The notes below the pieces were generated by a model. It did no database searches. It was not told the DNA's origin and was given only the letters and a program-made list of their open reading frames with translations. A stretch of DNA of 64,000 nt, taken from Sandaracinaceae bacterium (GTDB lineage: Bacteria > Myxococcota_A > Polyangia > Polyangiales > Sandaracinaceae). Made by a program: the position numbers and the translations under genes. The first letter of the stretch is position 1. Each line of letters starts with the position of its first letter. The stretch lies in the NCBI GenBank assembly GCA_040218145.1, contig JAVJQK010000122.1:266334-330333 (forward strand), written 5' to 3'. This document shows positions 20,765-28,711 of the stretch, in pieces.

Positions 20765-22183
20765 TTAGGGCTCAGTTCCACCGGCGTCGAGCGGGATGGC
20801 GACGCAGAGGATGGTGCCGGCGCCCGGGAAGCTGTCGGCCCAGGCCTCCCCGCCGTGGGAGCGGACCAGCCCGCGCGCGAGGGACAAGGCCATGCCGAGC
20901 CCCCCCACGCGTCGCCCGGCGGGCTCCGTGATCTCCTGGAACGCCTCGAAGATGCGCTCGACCTCCTCGGGAGGGATGGCGCCGAGCGCGTCGTGGATCT
21001 CCACCCGGAGGTGCCGCTCGGGCCCTGGCGGACCGTACGCCACTCGCGCGCGCAGGCGGATCCGCGTGTTGGAGAGCGCGGACGCGGAGTGGCGGAAGAG
21101 CGCCACGACGGCCTGGACGATGCGCCGCTGATCCACGTGGACCGGCGGGAGCCCTGGCTGCAGCTCGGCGACGATCTCGACCTCCTGCCCCTGGACGAGC
21201 GTCTTCGCGCGCGTCACCGCCTCGGTGAGGATCTCGACCGACGGCGTCCAGACCCGCCGCAGCTCGAGCAGCCCCGCCTCGAGCCGGGCGAGATCGAGGA
21301 TGTCCGTCAGCAGGGTGATCAGCTCCTCCGCGCTGCGCCGGACCATGGTGACGCTCTCGCGCTGGCCTTCGGTGAGCTCGCCCTCCATCCCGTGCTCGAG
21401 GATCTGCGCGAACCCGACGATCGAGTTGAGCGGGCTCCGGAGCTCGTGACTCATCGCGGCCATGAAGCGCGTGCGCAGCTCGCGCGCGTCGGAGATCTGG
21501 TCTCTCGCGCGGGCGTCGGAGCGCGCGTCGGCCTCGAGCTGCGTGGCGCGCGCGGCCAGCTCCGCGTCGAGCGCTCGAAGGCTGGGATCGCGGAGCAGCG
21601 GCACCACCGGGCGGATGAGCCCGTCCGGCCGCACCTCGATGCGGTCGAGGAAGTCGGCGTAGGTCCCCGCCTCGCGGTCGTTTCGGCGGGCGCGACGGAA
21701 GGCGAAGGCGGCGAGACCCAGCGCGAGGGCCACGGGCGCGGCGGCGAACCAGGCGCCGACCACGGAGGCGCAGACGAGACCGAGACCGGCGAGCGGCGCG
21801 AACGCGGCCAGCGCGGCCGGTCCGGCTTCGGCGTCGTCCGGCTGCTCGCGGGCCCAGGCTCGCTCGACGGGGACGGCGCCGAGGAGCACCACGCCGAGCG
21901 TCAGCAGCGGCGCGTCGGCCGTCCCGAGCCAGAACCGCGGCAGCAGGAAGAGCGCCGTCGCGACGGGGGGCACGAGCGCGGCCCGGAGCGCCGCGTGCCG
22001 GCCGCCCGTGAGGAGCGCGCGGAGCGCCCAGACACCGCCGAGCACCTGCACCGCCGCGAGGAGCAGCGCCGCGTTGACCGGCGGCATCTTGATCTCGAGC
22101 GCGAGCGCGAGCGCGGCCAGCGCGAGGGCCTCGGCCGTCGCGGTGAGGACCACCCGCAGCGCGGTTCGACCGAGCGTCCCCAT
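20765..22183 (-). CDS. Membrane histidine kinase with degenerate ATP-binding N box
   Basis: A 472-residue sensor kinase. About six hydrophobic segments fill residues 10-175. The dimerisation/phosphoacceptor helix has FMAAMSHELRSPLNSIVGFA with the His in place. The catalytic domain is odd. The N box reads RRIVQAVVALFRHSASAL, so the asparagines that hold Mg-ATP are missing, and the G1 box is HDALGAIPPEE rather than DxGxGIP. G2 is partly kept (VGGLGMALSLARGLV). It may be unable to autophosphorylate and may instead act through heterodimerisation with the kinase encoded just upstream. Its ATG overlaps the preceding stop by one base (TGATG). Confidence 0.85.
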   Translation of the reverse strand: MGTLGRTALRVVLTATAEALALAALALALEIKMPPVNAALLLAAVQVLGGVWALRALLTGGRHAALRAALVPPVATALFLLPRFWLGTADAPLLTLGVVLLGAVPVERAWAREQPDDAEAGPAALAAFAPLAGLGLVCASVVGAWFAAAPVALALGLAAFAFRRARRNDREAGTYADFLDRIEVRPDGLIRPVVPLLRDPSLRALDAELAARATQLEADARSDARARDQISDARELRTRFMAAMSHELRSPLNSIVGFAQILEHGMEGELTEGQRESVTMVRRSAEELITLLTDILDLARLEAGLLELRRVWTPSVEILTEAVTRAKTLVQGQEVEIVAELQPGLPPVHVDQRRIVQAVVALFRHSASALSNTRIRLRARVAYGPPGPERHLRVEIHDALGAIPPEEVERIFEAFQEITEPAGRRVGGLGMALSLARGLVRSHGGEAWADSFPGAGTILCVAIPLDAGGTEP

Positions 22184-23115
22184 CAGTCGGCCTGCCGCGG
22201 GAGGATCACGTGGAACGCGGAGCCCTCCCCGAGCCGGGTCTCCACATCGATGCGTCCCCCGTGCCACTCGACCAGATCGCGGGTGAGCGCGAGCCCGAGG
22301 CCCGTGCCGCCCCGTCGCGACTCTCGCGAGCCCGCCTGGGAGAATTCCTCGAACAGTCGGGGGATGTCCGTCTCGGGGATGCCCGGTCCGGAGTCGCGCA
22401 CGGTCAGCCGCACCCCGTCCTCGTGCGGCGCCGCCTCCAGGGCGATGAAGCCCTCGCGGGTCGCGCGGATCGCGTTGGTCCCGAGGTTGATGAGCACCTG
22501 CCGGAGCCGACGACCATCCGCGTAGGGCGACGGCGTCGTCGGGTCGACCTCGCACCGCATCTCCACCACGCCCTGCGGGAGCTGGCCTTCGAGCAGACGC
22601 GCCACCTCGCGGACGAGCGCGCCGATGTCGATGGGCTCGAGCAGCTGGGGCGTCTCCTGGCTCGGCACCCACTCGGACAGCACCGCCTCGACGAGCTCCT
22701 GGAGATAGACGCCGGCCGAGCGGATCGCCTCCACGTCCTCGCGCTGCGTCTCGTCGAGAGGCCCGTCCACCCCCTGGAGCAGCACCTCGGTGAACCCGAG
22801 GATCGCGTTCAGCGGCGTCTTGAGCTCGTGCCGCACCGCGGCGACGAACTCCTCGCGGAACCTCCCCGCCGTCTCCGCCTCGAGGCGCATCCGATGCCGC
22901 GCCTCGGCCGCGCCCTCGATCCGCTCCTCGAGCGAACGGAGCGCGGCCGCGAGGCGGGCGGACTCTGCCCGGCGCGGTTTGGCCAGAAGCAGCGCGAACG
23001 TCGACACGACCCCGAGCGCGATCCCCGTCCCCCAATCGGCGCCGGCGGCCTGAGCCACGCCGAGGGCTCCGACACAGACGACCGCGGCGGCGGCGAGACG
23101 GAACGGTGCAGACAC
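22183..23115 (-). CDS. Membrane sensor histidine kinase
   Basis: A 310-residue kinase. Two short hydrophobic segments at the N-terminus are followed by a coiled coil and the phosphoacceptor helix FVAAVRHELKTPLNAILGF. The ATPase domain is complete: N box LRQVLINLGTNAIRAT, G1 RDSGPGIPETD, F box LFEEFSQAG and G2 GGTGLGLALTRDLVEWHGG. There is no large extracytoplasmic sensor domain and no response regulator gene nearby. The GTG start at 23115 is the likeliest. A second GTG 15 bp upstream is in frame. It is divergent from the sulfotransferase gene, whose ATG lies 21 bp away, so the promoters must overlap. Confidence 0.9.
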   Translation of the reverse strand: MSAPFRLAAAAVVCVGALGVAQAAGADWGTGIALGVVSTFALLLAKPRRAESARLAAALRSLEERIEGAAEARHRMRLEAETAGRFREEFVAAVRHELKTPLNAILGFTEVLLQGVDGPLDETQREDVEAIRSAGVYLQELVEAVLSEWVPSQETPQLLEPIDIGALVREVARLLEGQLPQGVVEMRCEVDPTTPSPYADGRRLRQVLINLGTNAIRATREGFIALEAAPHEDGVRLTVRDSGPGIPETDIPRLFEEFSQAGSRESRRGGTGLGLALTRDLVEWHGGRIDVETRLGEGSAFHVILPRQAD

Positions 23116-23136
23116 GGCGGCACGGTACACTGCGCC

Positions 23137-24075
23137 ATGGCGTCCGGCATGCCCCGTCCTCGACGGCTTTGGCTGGTAGGCGAGCAGCGAAGCGGCACCC
23201 GCTTCGCGACCGAGGTTCTGTGCGCCTTCCCAGGCGTCGAGACGGCGGGCAGCGTGCTCCAAGCGCCGCTGCGGCTGGCCTCCGAGCTCGGCGTCGGAGC
23301 TGGCTCGGCGTTGACGCGAAGGGAACGGCTGGCCCTCACGCGATCGATGCGCCACCCGGGTGACGGCGAGCGTCTCTTCGAGGCGTCGGAGGAGCCGAGC
23401 CTGGACGCGCTGCTGTGCCGTCGCTTTGGCTGGCGGCATCCGGACGCGGTGTGGGTCGTCTCGAAAGATCACGGTCCGTTCGAGTGGGTGCCTCGGCTGC
23501 TCGCGGAGACGGACTTCACAGTCATCGCCTTGGTCCGCGATCTGAGGGACGTGGTGCTCAGTCGTTGGACGCGCGGGGAGGAGGCCCTCGACGGCGTGGT
23601 GAGCGCCTGGAAGCGCAGCGCGCGCCAGCTGGCGGAGCTCTCTCACCCTCGATTGCTGGCGCTGCGCTTCGAAGATCTGATGAGCGCGCCCGAGCAGGCC
23701 TTGCGACGGGTGGGTCAGCTGCTGGATCGGGAGGTGAGCCTGGAGCAGACGATCGCCGCGACCGAGGCGTGGAGCCACCTGCGGGCCGACTCCAGCCACG
23801 GCGACGTGCGGCGCCCCTTCGAAGGCGTCGCGGTCGAGCGCTGGCGTCGACACGGCGACGCCGAGTGGGTGAAGCACGCCTCGGTCGTCGCCGCGGACGA
23901 GTTGCGCCTCTGGGGATACGAGGTGCCTCGGGCTCCCGTCGGCGACGTGGTTCAGGCGTGGAGGCGCTACGCGAGGGCCGAGCTGCTACGGGGCGCTCGC
24001 GTCATCGCGACGCGTGCCCGCCGACGCGCTCTTCCGCCCATGAGAGAGCCGCGTCCGGACGCGGGCGACGAGTAG
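23137..24075 (+). CDS. PAPS-dependent sulfotransferase
   Basis: This 312-residue protein has both PAPS-binding elements of the sulfotransferase fold: the 5'-phosphosulfate loop LVGEQRSGTRF (about 13-23) and the 3'-phosphate segment LVRDLRDVVLSRW (about 130-145). LLALRFEDLMSAPEQALRRV is the usual later helix. It should transfer sulfate from PAPS to a hydroxyl or amine of a small molecule, glycan or peptide. It sits just beyond the RiPP-like cluster and runs tail-to-tail into the peptidase gene with a 90-bp coding overlap, so a role in tailoring the cluster product is possible but unproven. Confidence 0.88.
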   Translation: MASGMPRPRRLWLVGEQRSGTRFATEVLCAFPGVETAGSVLQAPLRLASELGVGAGSALTRRERLALTRSMRHPGDGERLFEASEEPSLDALLCRRFGWRHPDAVWVVSKDHGPFEWVPRLLAETDFTVIALVRDLRDVVLSRWTRGEEALDGVVSAWKRSARQLAELSHPRLLALRFEDLMSAPEQALRRVGQLLDREVSLEQTIAATEAWSHLRADSSHGDVRRPFEGVAVERWRRHGDAEWVKHASVVAADELRLWGYEVPRAPVGDVVQAWRRYARAELLRGARVIATRARRRALPPMREPRPDAGDE

Positions 24076-24459
24076 ACGCCCGGCCTCGAGCAGATCGCCG
24101 GGCTTGAGCCTACGAGGCCGCGGATCGCGCTGGAGCTCGACCCGCCCGATCACGCTCTCGGAGCGAGTCATCCCGACGCGCGCGCCAAAGTGGTCTCCTG
24201 CGTGCAGGAGCCAACCCGCCCTTCGCCCCGTGGGAACCGACAGCAGGACACGATGGCAGATTATCGGGTCGGCGCCGAACGCCACGATGTCACCCGCGCG
24301 AGGCGGCCGCTCGAGGGGCACCAAGGACACCACGTCCCCCACTTGAAGGGTGGGGGACATGGAGCGCCCGGCGATGAGCAGCCGCATCGACCCACGAGTC
24401 AGCTGTTCGTCGTGCCACCGAAGACACAACTCGCGGGACCGCCGGGCAGCTTCGCGCAC
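23986..24459 (-). CDS. S24/S26-type peptidase of the RiPP-like cluster
   Basis: A signal-peptidase/LexA-fold protein of up to 157 residues. The serine motif is LIAGRSMSPTLQVGDVVSL, with the catalytic Ser-Met pair, followed by PRAGDIVAFGADPIICHRVL, where S26 enzymes have GDIVvF and the catalytic base region. It has no membrane anchor, so it is likely a cytoplasmic peptidase. In this setting I infer removal of the precursor leader. The start is uncertain. The GTG at 24459 keeps the helix that usually precedes the serine motif but overlaps the precursor gene by 61 bp. The ATG at 24387 would follow the precursor stop. The lysine of the usual Ser-Lys dyad is not obvious. Confidence 0.75.
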   Translation of the reverse strand: MREAARRSRELCLRWHDEQLTRGSMRLLIAGRSMSPTLQVGDVVSLVPLERPPRAGDIVAFGADPIICHRVLLSVPTGRRAGWLLHAGDHFGARVGMTRSESVIGRVELQRDPRPRRLKPGDLLEAGRLLVARVRTRLSHGRKSASAGTRRDDASAP

Positions 24460-24566
24460 GCGAGCGCGAGCGTCTCGAACTGCGCGGTCTCCTGAACGCG
24501 CGGTCGCTCGTAGGGCCGCTTGCGCTCGGTGGTGCCAGAGCGCGGGGAGTATTCGGAATCGTCCAT
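24399..24566 (-). CDS. Candidate RiPP precursor peptide (55 residues)
   Basis: A small gene missed by length cut-offs. It reads ATG (24566) to TGA (24399), starting 15 bp after the FG-GAP lipoprotein stop, with GAGG about 11 bases before the ATG. The leader half is charged and contains KRPYERPRV (residues 16-24), a YxxP motif like those read by PqqD/B1-type recognition domains in lasso-peptide leaders. The remainder (about 29-55) is small and hydrophobic: QFETLALACAK, then LPGGPASC, then VFGGTTNS. It has two cysteines (37 and 47) and ends in Ser. A radical SAM/SPASM enzyme, a PqqD-like protein, an HprK-like kinase and a peptidase are all in the same run, which makes it the probable substrate. 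Confidence 0.75.
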   Translation of the reverse strand: MDDSEYSPRSGTTERKRPYERPRVQETAQFETLALACAKLPGGPASCVFGGTTNS

Positions 24567-24581
24567 GACTCTGTCTGCCTC

Positions 24582-27500
24582 TCAGTAGTGAATGAGCATG
24601 CGGCCCTGGTTGGACATGAAGGCGGGATCGCCCACCGCGAGGTCGGCCGCGCCGTCCCCGTTCACGTCCCCGATGTAGGCCGCATGGAAGCCCTGGAGCA
24701 ATCCCGAGCCGCTCGCGCCACTGAACGTCACGCTGTCGGAGCGCACCCCCGCGGTGGTCGAGCCGTCCCGGTAGAACAGGTGCGAGGTGCCGGGCATCGT
24801 GCCGTTCTGTTGGGAGCCGGCGTAGATGTCCGCCACGCGGTCACCGTCGACGTCTCCGAGCGTCATCAGCCACGGGTGGCGCCCGAGGCCCAACCAGCGC
24901 CCGAAGAAGTCCTCGACGCCGCTGGTCGAGTCATTCGTGTACGTGATGGTCGTCGCCCCGGTGAACCCACTGGCCGTGCCGAGGTAGGCGACGATTCGTC
25001 CCCCCGACACGGTGTTGTGCACCAGCGCGTCGAGGAAGCCGTCTCCGTTGATATCTCCGCCCCCGGAGATCGCGAGCCCGAACGAGCTGGCGCCACCCAC
25101 TCCGATGGTCTGGAGCCCAGTGAGCGGGATGCGAACGAGCCCCGAGCCCACGTAGGCGCGACCCGTCAAGAAGCCTACGACAGCGCCAATACCCATCCCG
25201 GAGTCACCGGCCGAAGCGATGATCAGGTCGTGGAGCATGTCACCGCCTAGGTCGCCGCCGAGCGTCGACACAACGTTGCCGAAGCCAGCGTACGTGATTC
25301 CGTCGCCCGACATGACGAACCCATCGGGTCCGGTCGCGCCCGGGACCGCGGAAGCGGTACCCGACGTGTAGGCCATCGAGCCGAGGAGGATGTAGACGTG
25401 TCCTGAACCGCCGCCGGTCGCGCCCATGGCGAGATCCATCAGCCCGTCGCCGTCGAAGTCTCCGGCCGTGCTAATGCTCCATCCCAACCCGGCGAACGTG
25501 TCCGGCCCCGAGCCCGGCACTCCGTCGTCTCCCACGAAGCACACGTCGGCGCCGGTGCAGGTGAAGGGCGCCGTCGAGGACGCGAAGACGTCGATCGTCG
25601 AGGGCCAAGGAGTGGTGGAGGGCCGACCGAAGAGCACGTAGACCGCGCCATGGAAGTTCTCGCCGTCCACCGCGAAGCCCGTGTCGCCGATGGCGATATC
25701 GCCGCGTCCGTCGCCGTTGAAGTCGCCGATCCCGGCGATGGTGCGACCGAAGCGGTTGCCGCTGGCGGTGGAGGTGAAGGTGACGTTGGCGGTGGCGCCG
25801 AGCCCGGTGCTCGAACCGAAGTAGAGGTAGGCCTCTCCGCGGCCGCCCACGAGGACGTCGTCGACGCCGTCGCCATTGACGTCACCGATCGGCGCGACCA
25901 GCTCACCCATGCGGGCGCTGCCGACGCTGCCGCTCTGCACCTCCTGCTCGAGGAAGGCCAGCGTGACGCTGGCGCCCATCGCGGGGATGGGGGTCAGCGC
26001 GCCGCCCGCGTCCGCGGCCCGGAGCACGCAGAAGACCGTCTCCCCAGGCCGGAAGCCGCCGATGTCCTCGGACTGCATCGCGCCTGGAGACCCGGGCGCC
26101 ACCGACACGACGAACGTGTCGGCTGCCATCCAGCCCGCCTCGTCCGTGATCGCCGCGTCGGCGCAGCGGAGGTCGTAGCTCTGCAGCCGGCCGCCACCCA
26201 CGTCGGCGACCGCCGTCCAGCTGAACCGGGCGACGCCCCCGCGGCGGTCGGTGACCGTGGCTGCGAGATCGTCGATCGCATTGGTCGGGGGCAGCGTGTC
26301 GACGGTGACGTTCACCGTCGCGCTCCCCGAGCCGCGCGCGTCCGTCACGCGGACCGTGATGGCCGACGGCCCCTCCGGGAGCGAAGTGCAGAGGCTGATC
26401 GCGCCGCCCGCGCCCACCGTCGTCATGACCGGCGGGCTGCCGCCCACCGTCACGTCCACGGTGGAGCCGGCCGCCGCGTCGGTGGTGCCCTGGATGAGGC
26501 CCTGGAAGCCCGCCATGCCGCCGTCGCAGTCGTCACTCGAGGTGAGCACGCTGCCGTCCATCGGAGCCGTGATGCTGACGCTGGGCAGGTCTTCCACCGT
26601 CACCGTGCACGCGGAGCTAGTCCCGGCGTTGCCAGCGTTGTCGACGGTGGACGCGGTCACCGAGAGCATGCCGCCCGCGCCGTAGTTCGCGTTGACGAAC
26701 GTCACGAGGGTCCCACCGGTGAACATGCGCGAGGGCATGTCGATCGGCGCGCCGCCGCCCGCCGGGGCGATGGTCAGCGTCACCGTGTCGCCGACAATCC
26801 CGTTCGTGTAGACCACGTTGGTCTGGTACTGGAACCCCGGCGTCGCCATGTCCTCGTCCTGCGTGGTGGGGCGGAGGATGGCCCCGCACATCGGGCGACC
26901 GATGGACAGGCTCGGCGCGACGCAGTCCGCGGTGATCGAGACACCGCTGGAGGTCCCGATGAGCCCGGACACCTCCTGCCGTGCGATGAGGTTGTACGAC
27001 ATCCCGTCGCCCCGCGTCGGCAGCGGCGCCATCGCGAAGGTCGCCAGACCCGCGTACGGAGGCGGCGCGCCTGCGTCGGCCACACAAGCGGCGGTGCCGA
27101 GAACGGTGGAGGGGGTCTCGCGCAGGAGCGTGACGTCGACGCCCACGTCGGTGCAGTAGACCTCGACCAGCGCCTCGCACGCGGGCGTGGACGGCATCAG
27201 GTCGGCGGTGCGGCCAGCGGTTCCGGCGAGGTTGTAGCCTGCACCCACGCTGGGCGTGAGGATCTCCACCTGCGGCGCCATGGTGCGGACGCGGATCCCG
27301 CTCATGCCCTGGCTCACGTTGCCCGCTTCGTCGCGGGTCTGCACGCAGATGTCCTGCGTCGCCGAGGCCCCGAGGGTCACGCGCTGCATCCACGAGGCAG
27401 AGGCCGCGCCGAAGGGCTGCGCGTCGATCCCCGTGCACGGCCCGACTCGTAGGTCCACGCAATCCGCGCCCGCAGTGCCGAGCGCGTCGATGTCGATCTC

Positions 27501-28613
27501 CGTGGTCGAGCCGTCGAGGTCGTCCATCTCCGTGAAGAGTTGCCCCTCCGTGGGCTCGTCGAGCGTCACTCCACACGGCGTGATGTCCACCGTCCACTCG
27601 GCGGTGGACGTGGTGAGGTTCCCGGCATCGTCAAAACACTGGGCCTGGACCCGATGCACGCCCTCGCTCAGCTCGACGTTTCCGAACGTGGCGACCATCG
27701 CGGAGGGCATCTCGCTGAGCGCGCCCGCGGTGTCTCCGTCCAGCACGAGCCGGATCGGCTGGTTGGCGCCGTCCGCGCTCGTCGTCACTTCGAAGTCGGA
27801 CTGGAACCCATCGGCGTCGGAGTCGTCGTCGCTCTGGTTCAGGAAGCCGCTGTCCGTCGCCGGGTCGGTGATCTCGCAGCTGGGGCCGTCACAGTCGACG
27901 AAGATGTCGCCGCCGAAGGTGGTGTCGCAGGTCACGCCGCTCTCGTCGGTGACCTCGACCCGAAGGGTGTTGGGGGTCTCGCCGCGGTTGCCGAAGACCA
28001 CTCCGTCGAAGCGGACCGCGCCGCCTTCGACGCGCGCCGTGCGACGCGGGGTGCCGTTGACGAAGACGCGCGCCTCGGCGCCGTCCGCAGCTCCGGTCGA
28101 CGCGAGCACGGTCGTCTCGAACGACATGCCGCAGGCCATGCCGTCCGTGTCGTCTTCGCGCCCGAGGGTGGTGCTGTCCCCGCCCGGCTCGGGCGTCAAG
28201 ATGTTCACCGCGAAGCAGTCGCCGTTCACGGTCACCGAGACCTCGGCGGACACGACGCCTCCCTCCTCCGTCAGGGCCACCAGGGTGTGGGCCCCCGTGC
28301 TGAGGGTGACGCCGGACCAGGTGATGAGGCCGGCGTCCGTCACGTTCGCGGTGGCGACCGACGCGCCGTCGAGGCGGAGCGTGACCTCCTGGCTCACCGC
28401 CAGGCCCGTGGCCATCGCCTCGACGGAGATCTGGACCCCCTCGAGCTCGTCGTCGACGTCATCGGCCAGCGAGAGGGCGGCGCCATCCATCGGGCTCGTG
28501 ATGACGATGGACGCCTCGTCGGGGTCGGGTCCGCACGAACAACCTGTCGCAGCCATGACGAGCGAGAGGCCCGCGATGACGACCAAGCGATTGAATTTGA
28601 CTGAACGGGCCAC
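24582..28613 (-). CDS. Large lipoprotein with Ig-like repeats and FG-GAP beta-propeller
   Basis: A 1343-residue protein. The GTG at 28613 has an excellent GGGGAGG ribosome site. The signal peptide ends in a lipobox (LSLVMAATGC), so it is a lipoprotein facing the periplasm or cell surface. Residues about 30-900 form roughly eight to ten Ig-like/cadherin-like modules, several opening with an ITSPMDGA- or EPTEGQL-type strand and DDxDG loops that could bind Ca2+. The C-terminal 450 residues hold at least six FG-GAP repeats, for example GDVNGDGVDDVLVGG, GDFNGDGRGDIAIGD and GDVNGDGAADLAVGD, as in integrin-type propellers. It sits between the radical SAM gene and the precursor gene on the same strand, which is unexpected for a RiPP operon. 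Confidence 0.9.
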   Translation of the reverse strand: MARSVKFNRLVVIAGLSLVMAATGCSCGPDPDEASIVITSPMDGAALSLADDVDDELEGVQISVEAMATGLAVSQEVTLRLDGASVATANVTDAGLITWSGVTLSTGAHTLVALTEEGGVVSAEVSVTVNGDCFAVNILTPEPGGDSTTLGREDDTDGMACGMSFETTVLASTGAADGAEARVFVNGTPRRTARVEGGAVRFDGVVFGNRGETPNTLRVEVTDESGVTCDTTFGGDIFVDCDGPSCEITDPATDSGFLNQSDDDSDADGFQSDFEVTTSADGANQPIRLVLDGDTAGALSEMPSAMVATFGNVELSEGVHRVQAQCFDDAGNLTTSTAEWTVDITPCGVTLDEPTEGQLFTEMDDLDGSTTEIDIDALGTAGADCVDLRVGPCTGIDAQPFGAASASWMQRVTLGASATQDICVQTRDEAGNVSQGMSGIRVRTMAPQVEILTPSVGAGYNLAGTAGRTADLMPSTPACEALVEVYCTDVGVDVTLLRETPSTVLGTAACVADAGAPPPYAGLATFAMAPLPTRGDGMSYNLIARQEVSGLIGTSSGVSITADCVAPSLSIGRPMCGAILRPTTQDEDMATPGFQYQTNVVYTNGIVGDTVTLTIAPAGGGAPIDMPSRMFTGGTLVTFVNANYGAGGMLSVTASTVDNAGNAGTSSACTVTVEDLPSVSITAPMDGSVLTSSDDCDGGMAGFQGLIQGTTDAAAGSTVDVTVGGSPPVMTTVGAGGAISLCTSLPEGPSAITVRVTDARGSGSATVNVTVDTLPPTNAIDDLAATVTDRRGGVARFSWTAVADVGGGRLQSYDLRCADAAITDEAGWMAADTFVVSVAPGSPGAMQSEDIGGFRPGETVFCVLRAADAGGALTPIPAMGASVTLAFLEQEVQSGSVGSARMGELVAPIGDVNGDGVDDVLVGGRGEAYLYFGSSTGLGATANVTFTSTASGNRFGRTIAGIGDFNGDGRGDIAIGDTGFAVDGENFHGAVYVLFGRPSTTPWPSTIDVFASSTAPFTCTGADVCFVGDDGVPGSGPDTFAGLGWSISTAGDFDGDGLMDLAMGATGGGSGHVYILLGSMAYTSGTASAVPGATGPDGFVMSGDGITYAGFGNVVSTLGGDLGGDMLHDLIIASAGDSGMGIGAVVGFLTGRAYVGSGLVRIPLTGLQTIGVGGASSFGLAISGGGDINGDGFLDALVHNTVSGGRIVAYLGTASGFTGATTITYTNDSTSGVEDFFGRWLGLGRHPWLMTLGDVDGDRVADIYAGSQQNGTMPGTSHLFYRDGSTTAGVRSDSVTFSGASGSGLLQGFHAAYIGDVNGDGAADLAVGDPAFMSNQGRMLIHY

Positions 28614-28619
28614 GATCTG

Positions 28620-28626
28620 CCTCCCC
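28620..28626 (-). promoter_or_regulatory. Strong ribosome-binding site fixing the FG-GAP lipoprotein start
   Basis: GGGGAGG on the minus strand lies six bases before the GTG at 28613. It decides that start over longer in-frame options, and what follows it is a proper lipoprotein signal. Confidence 0.8.
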
Positions 28627-28711
28627 TTCGACCAGCGCGTCTCGCCCGCGAGGGCTCCGCTGAAGTATAACAAGCTCACTGCCGGCATTCTGGCCGGCCT
28701 CACCGCCGAGT

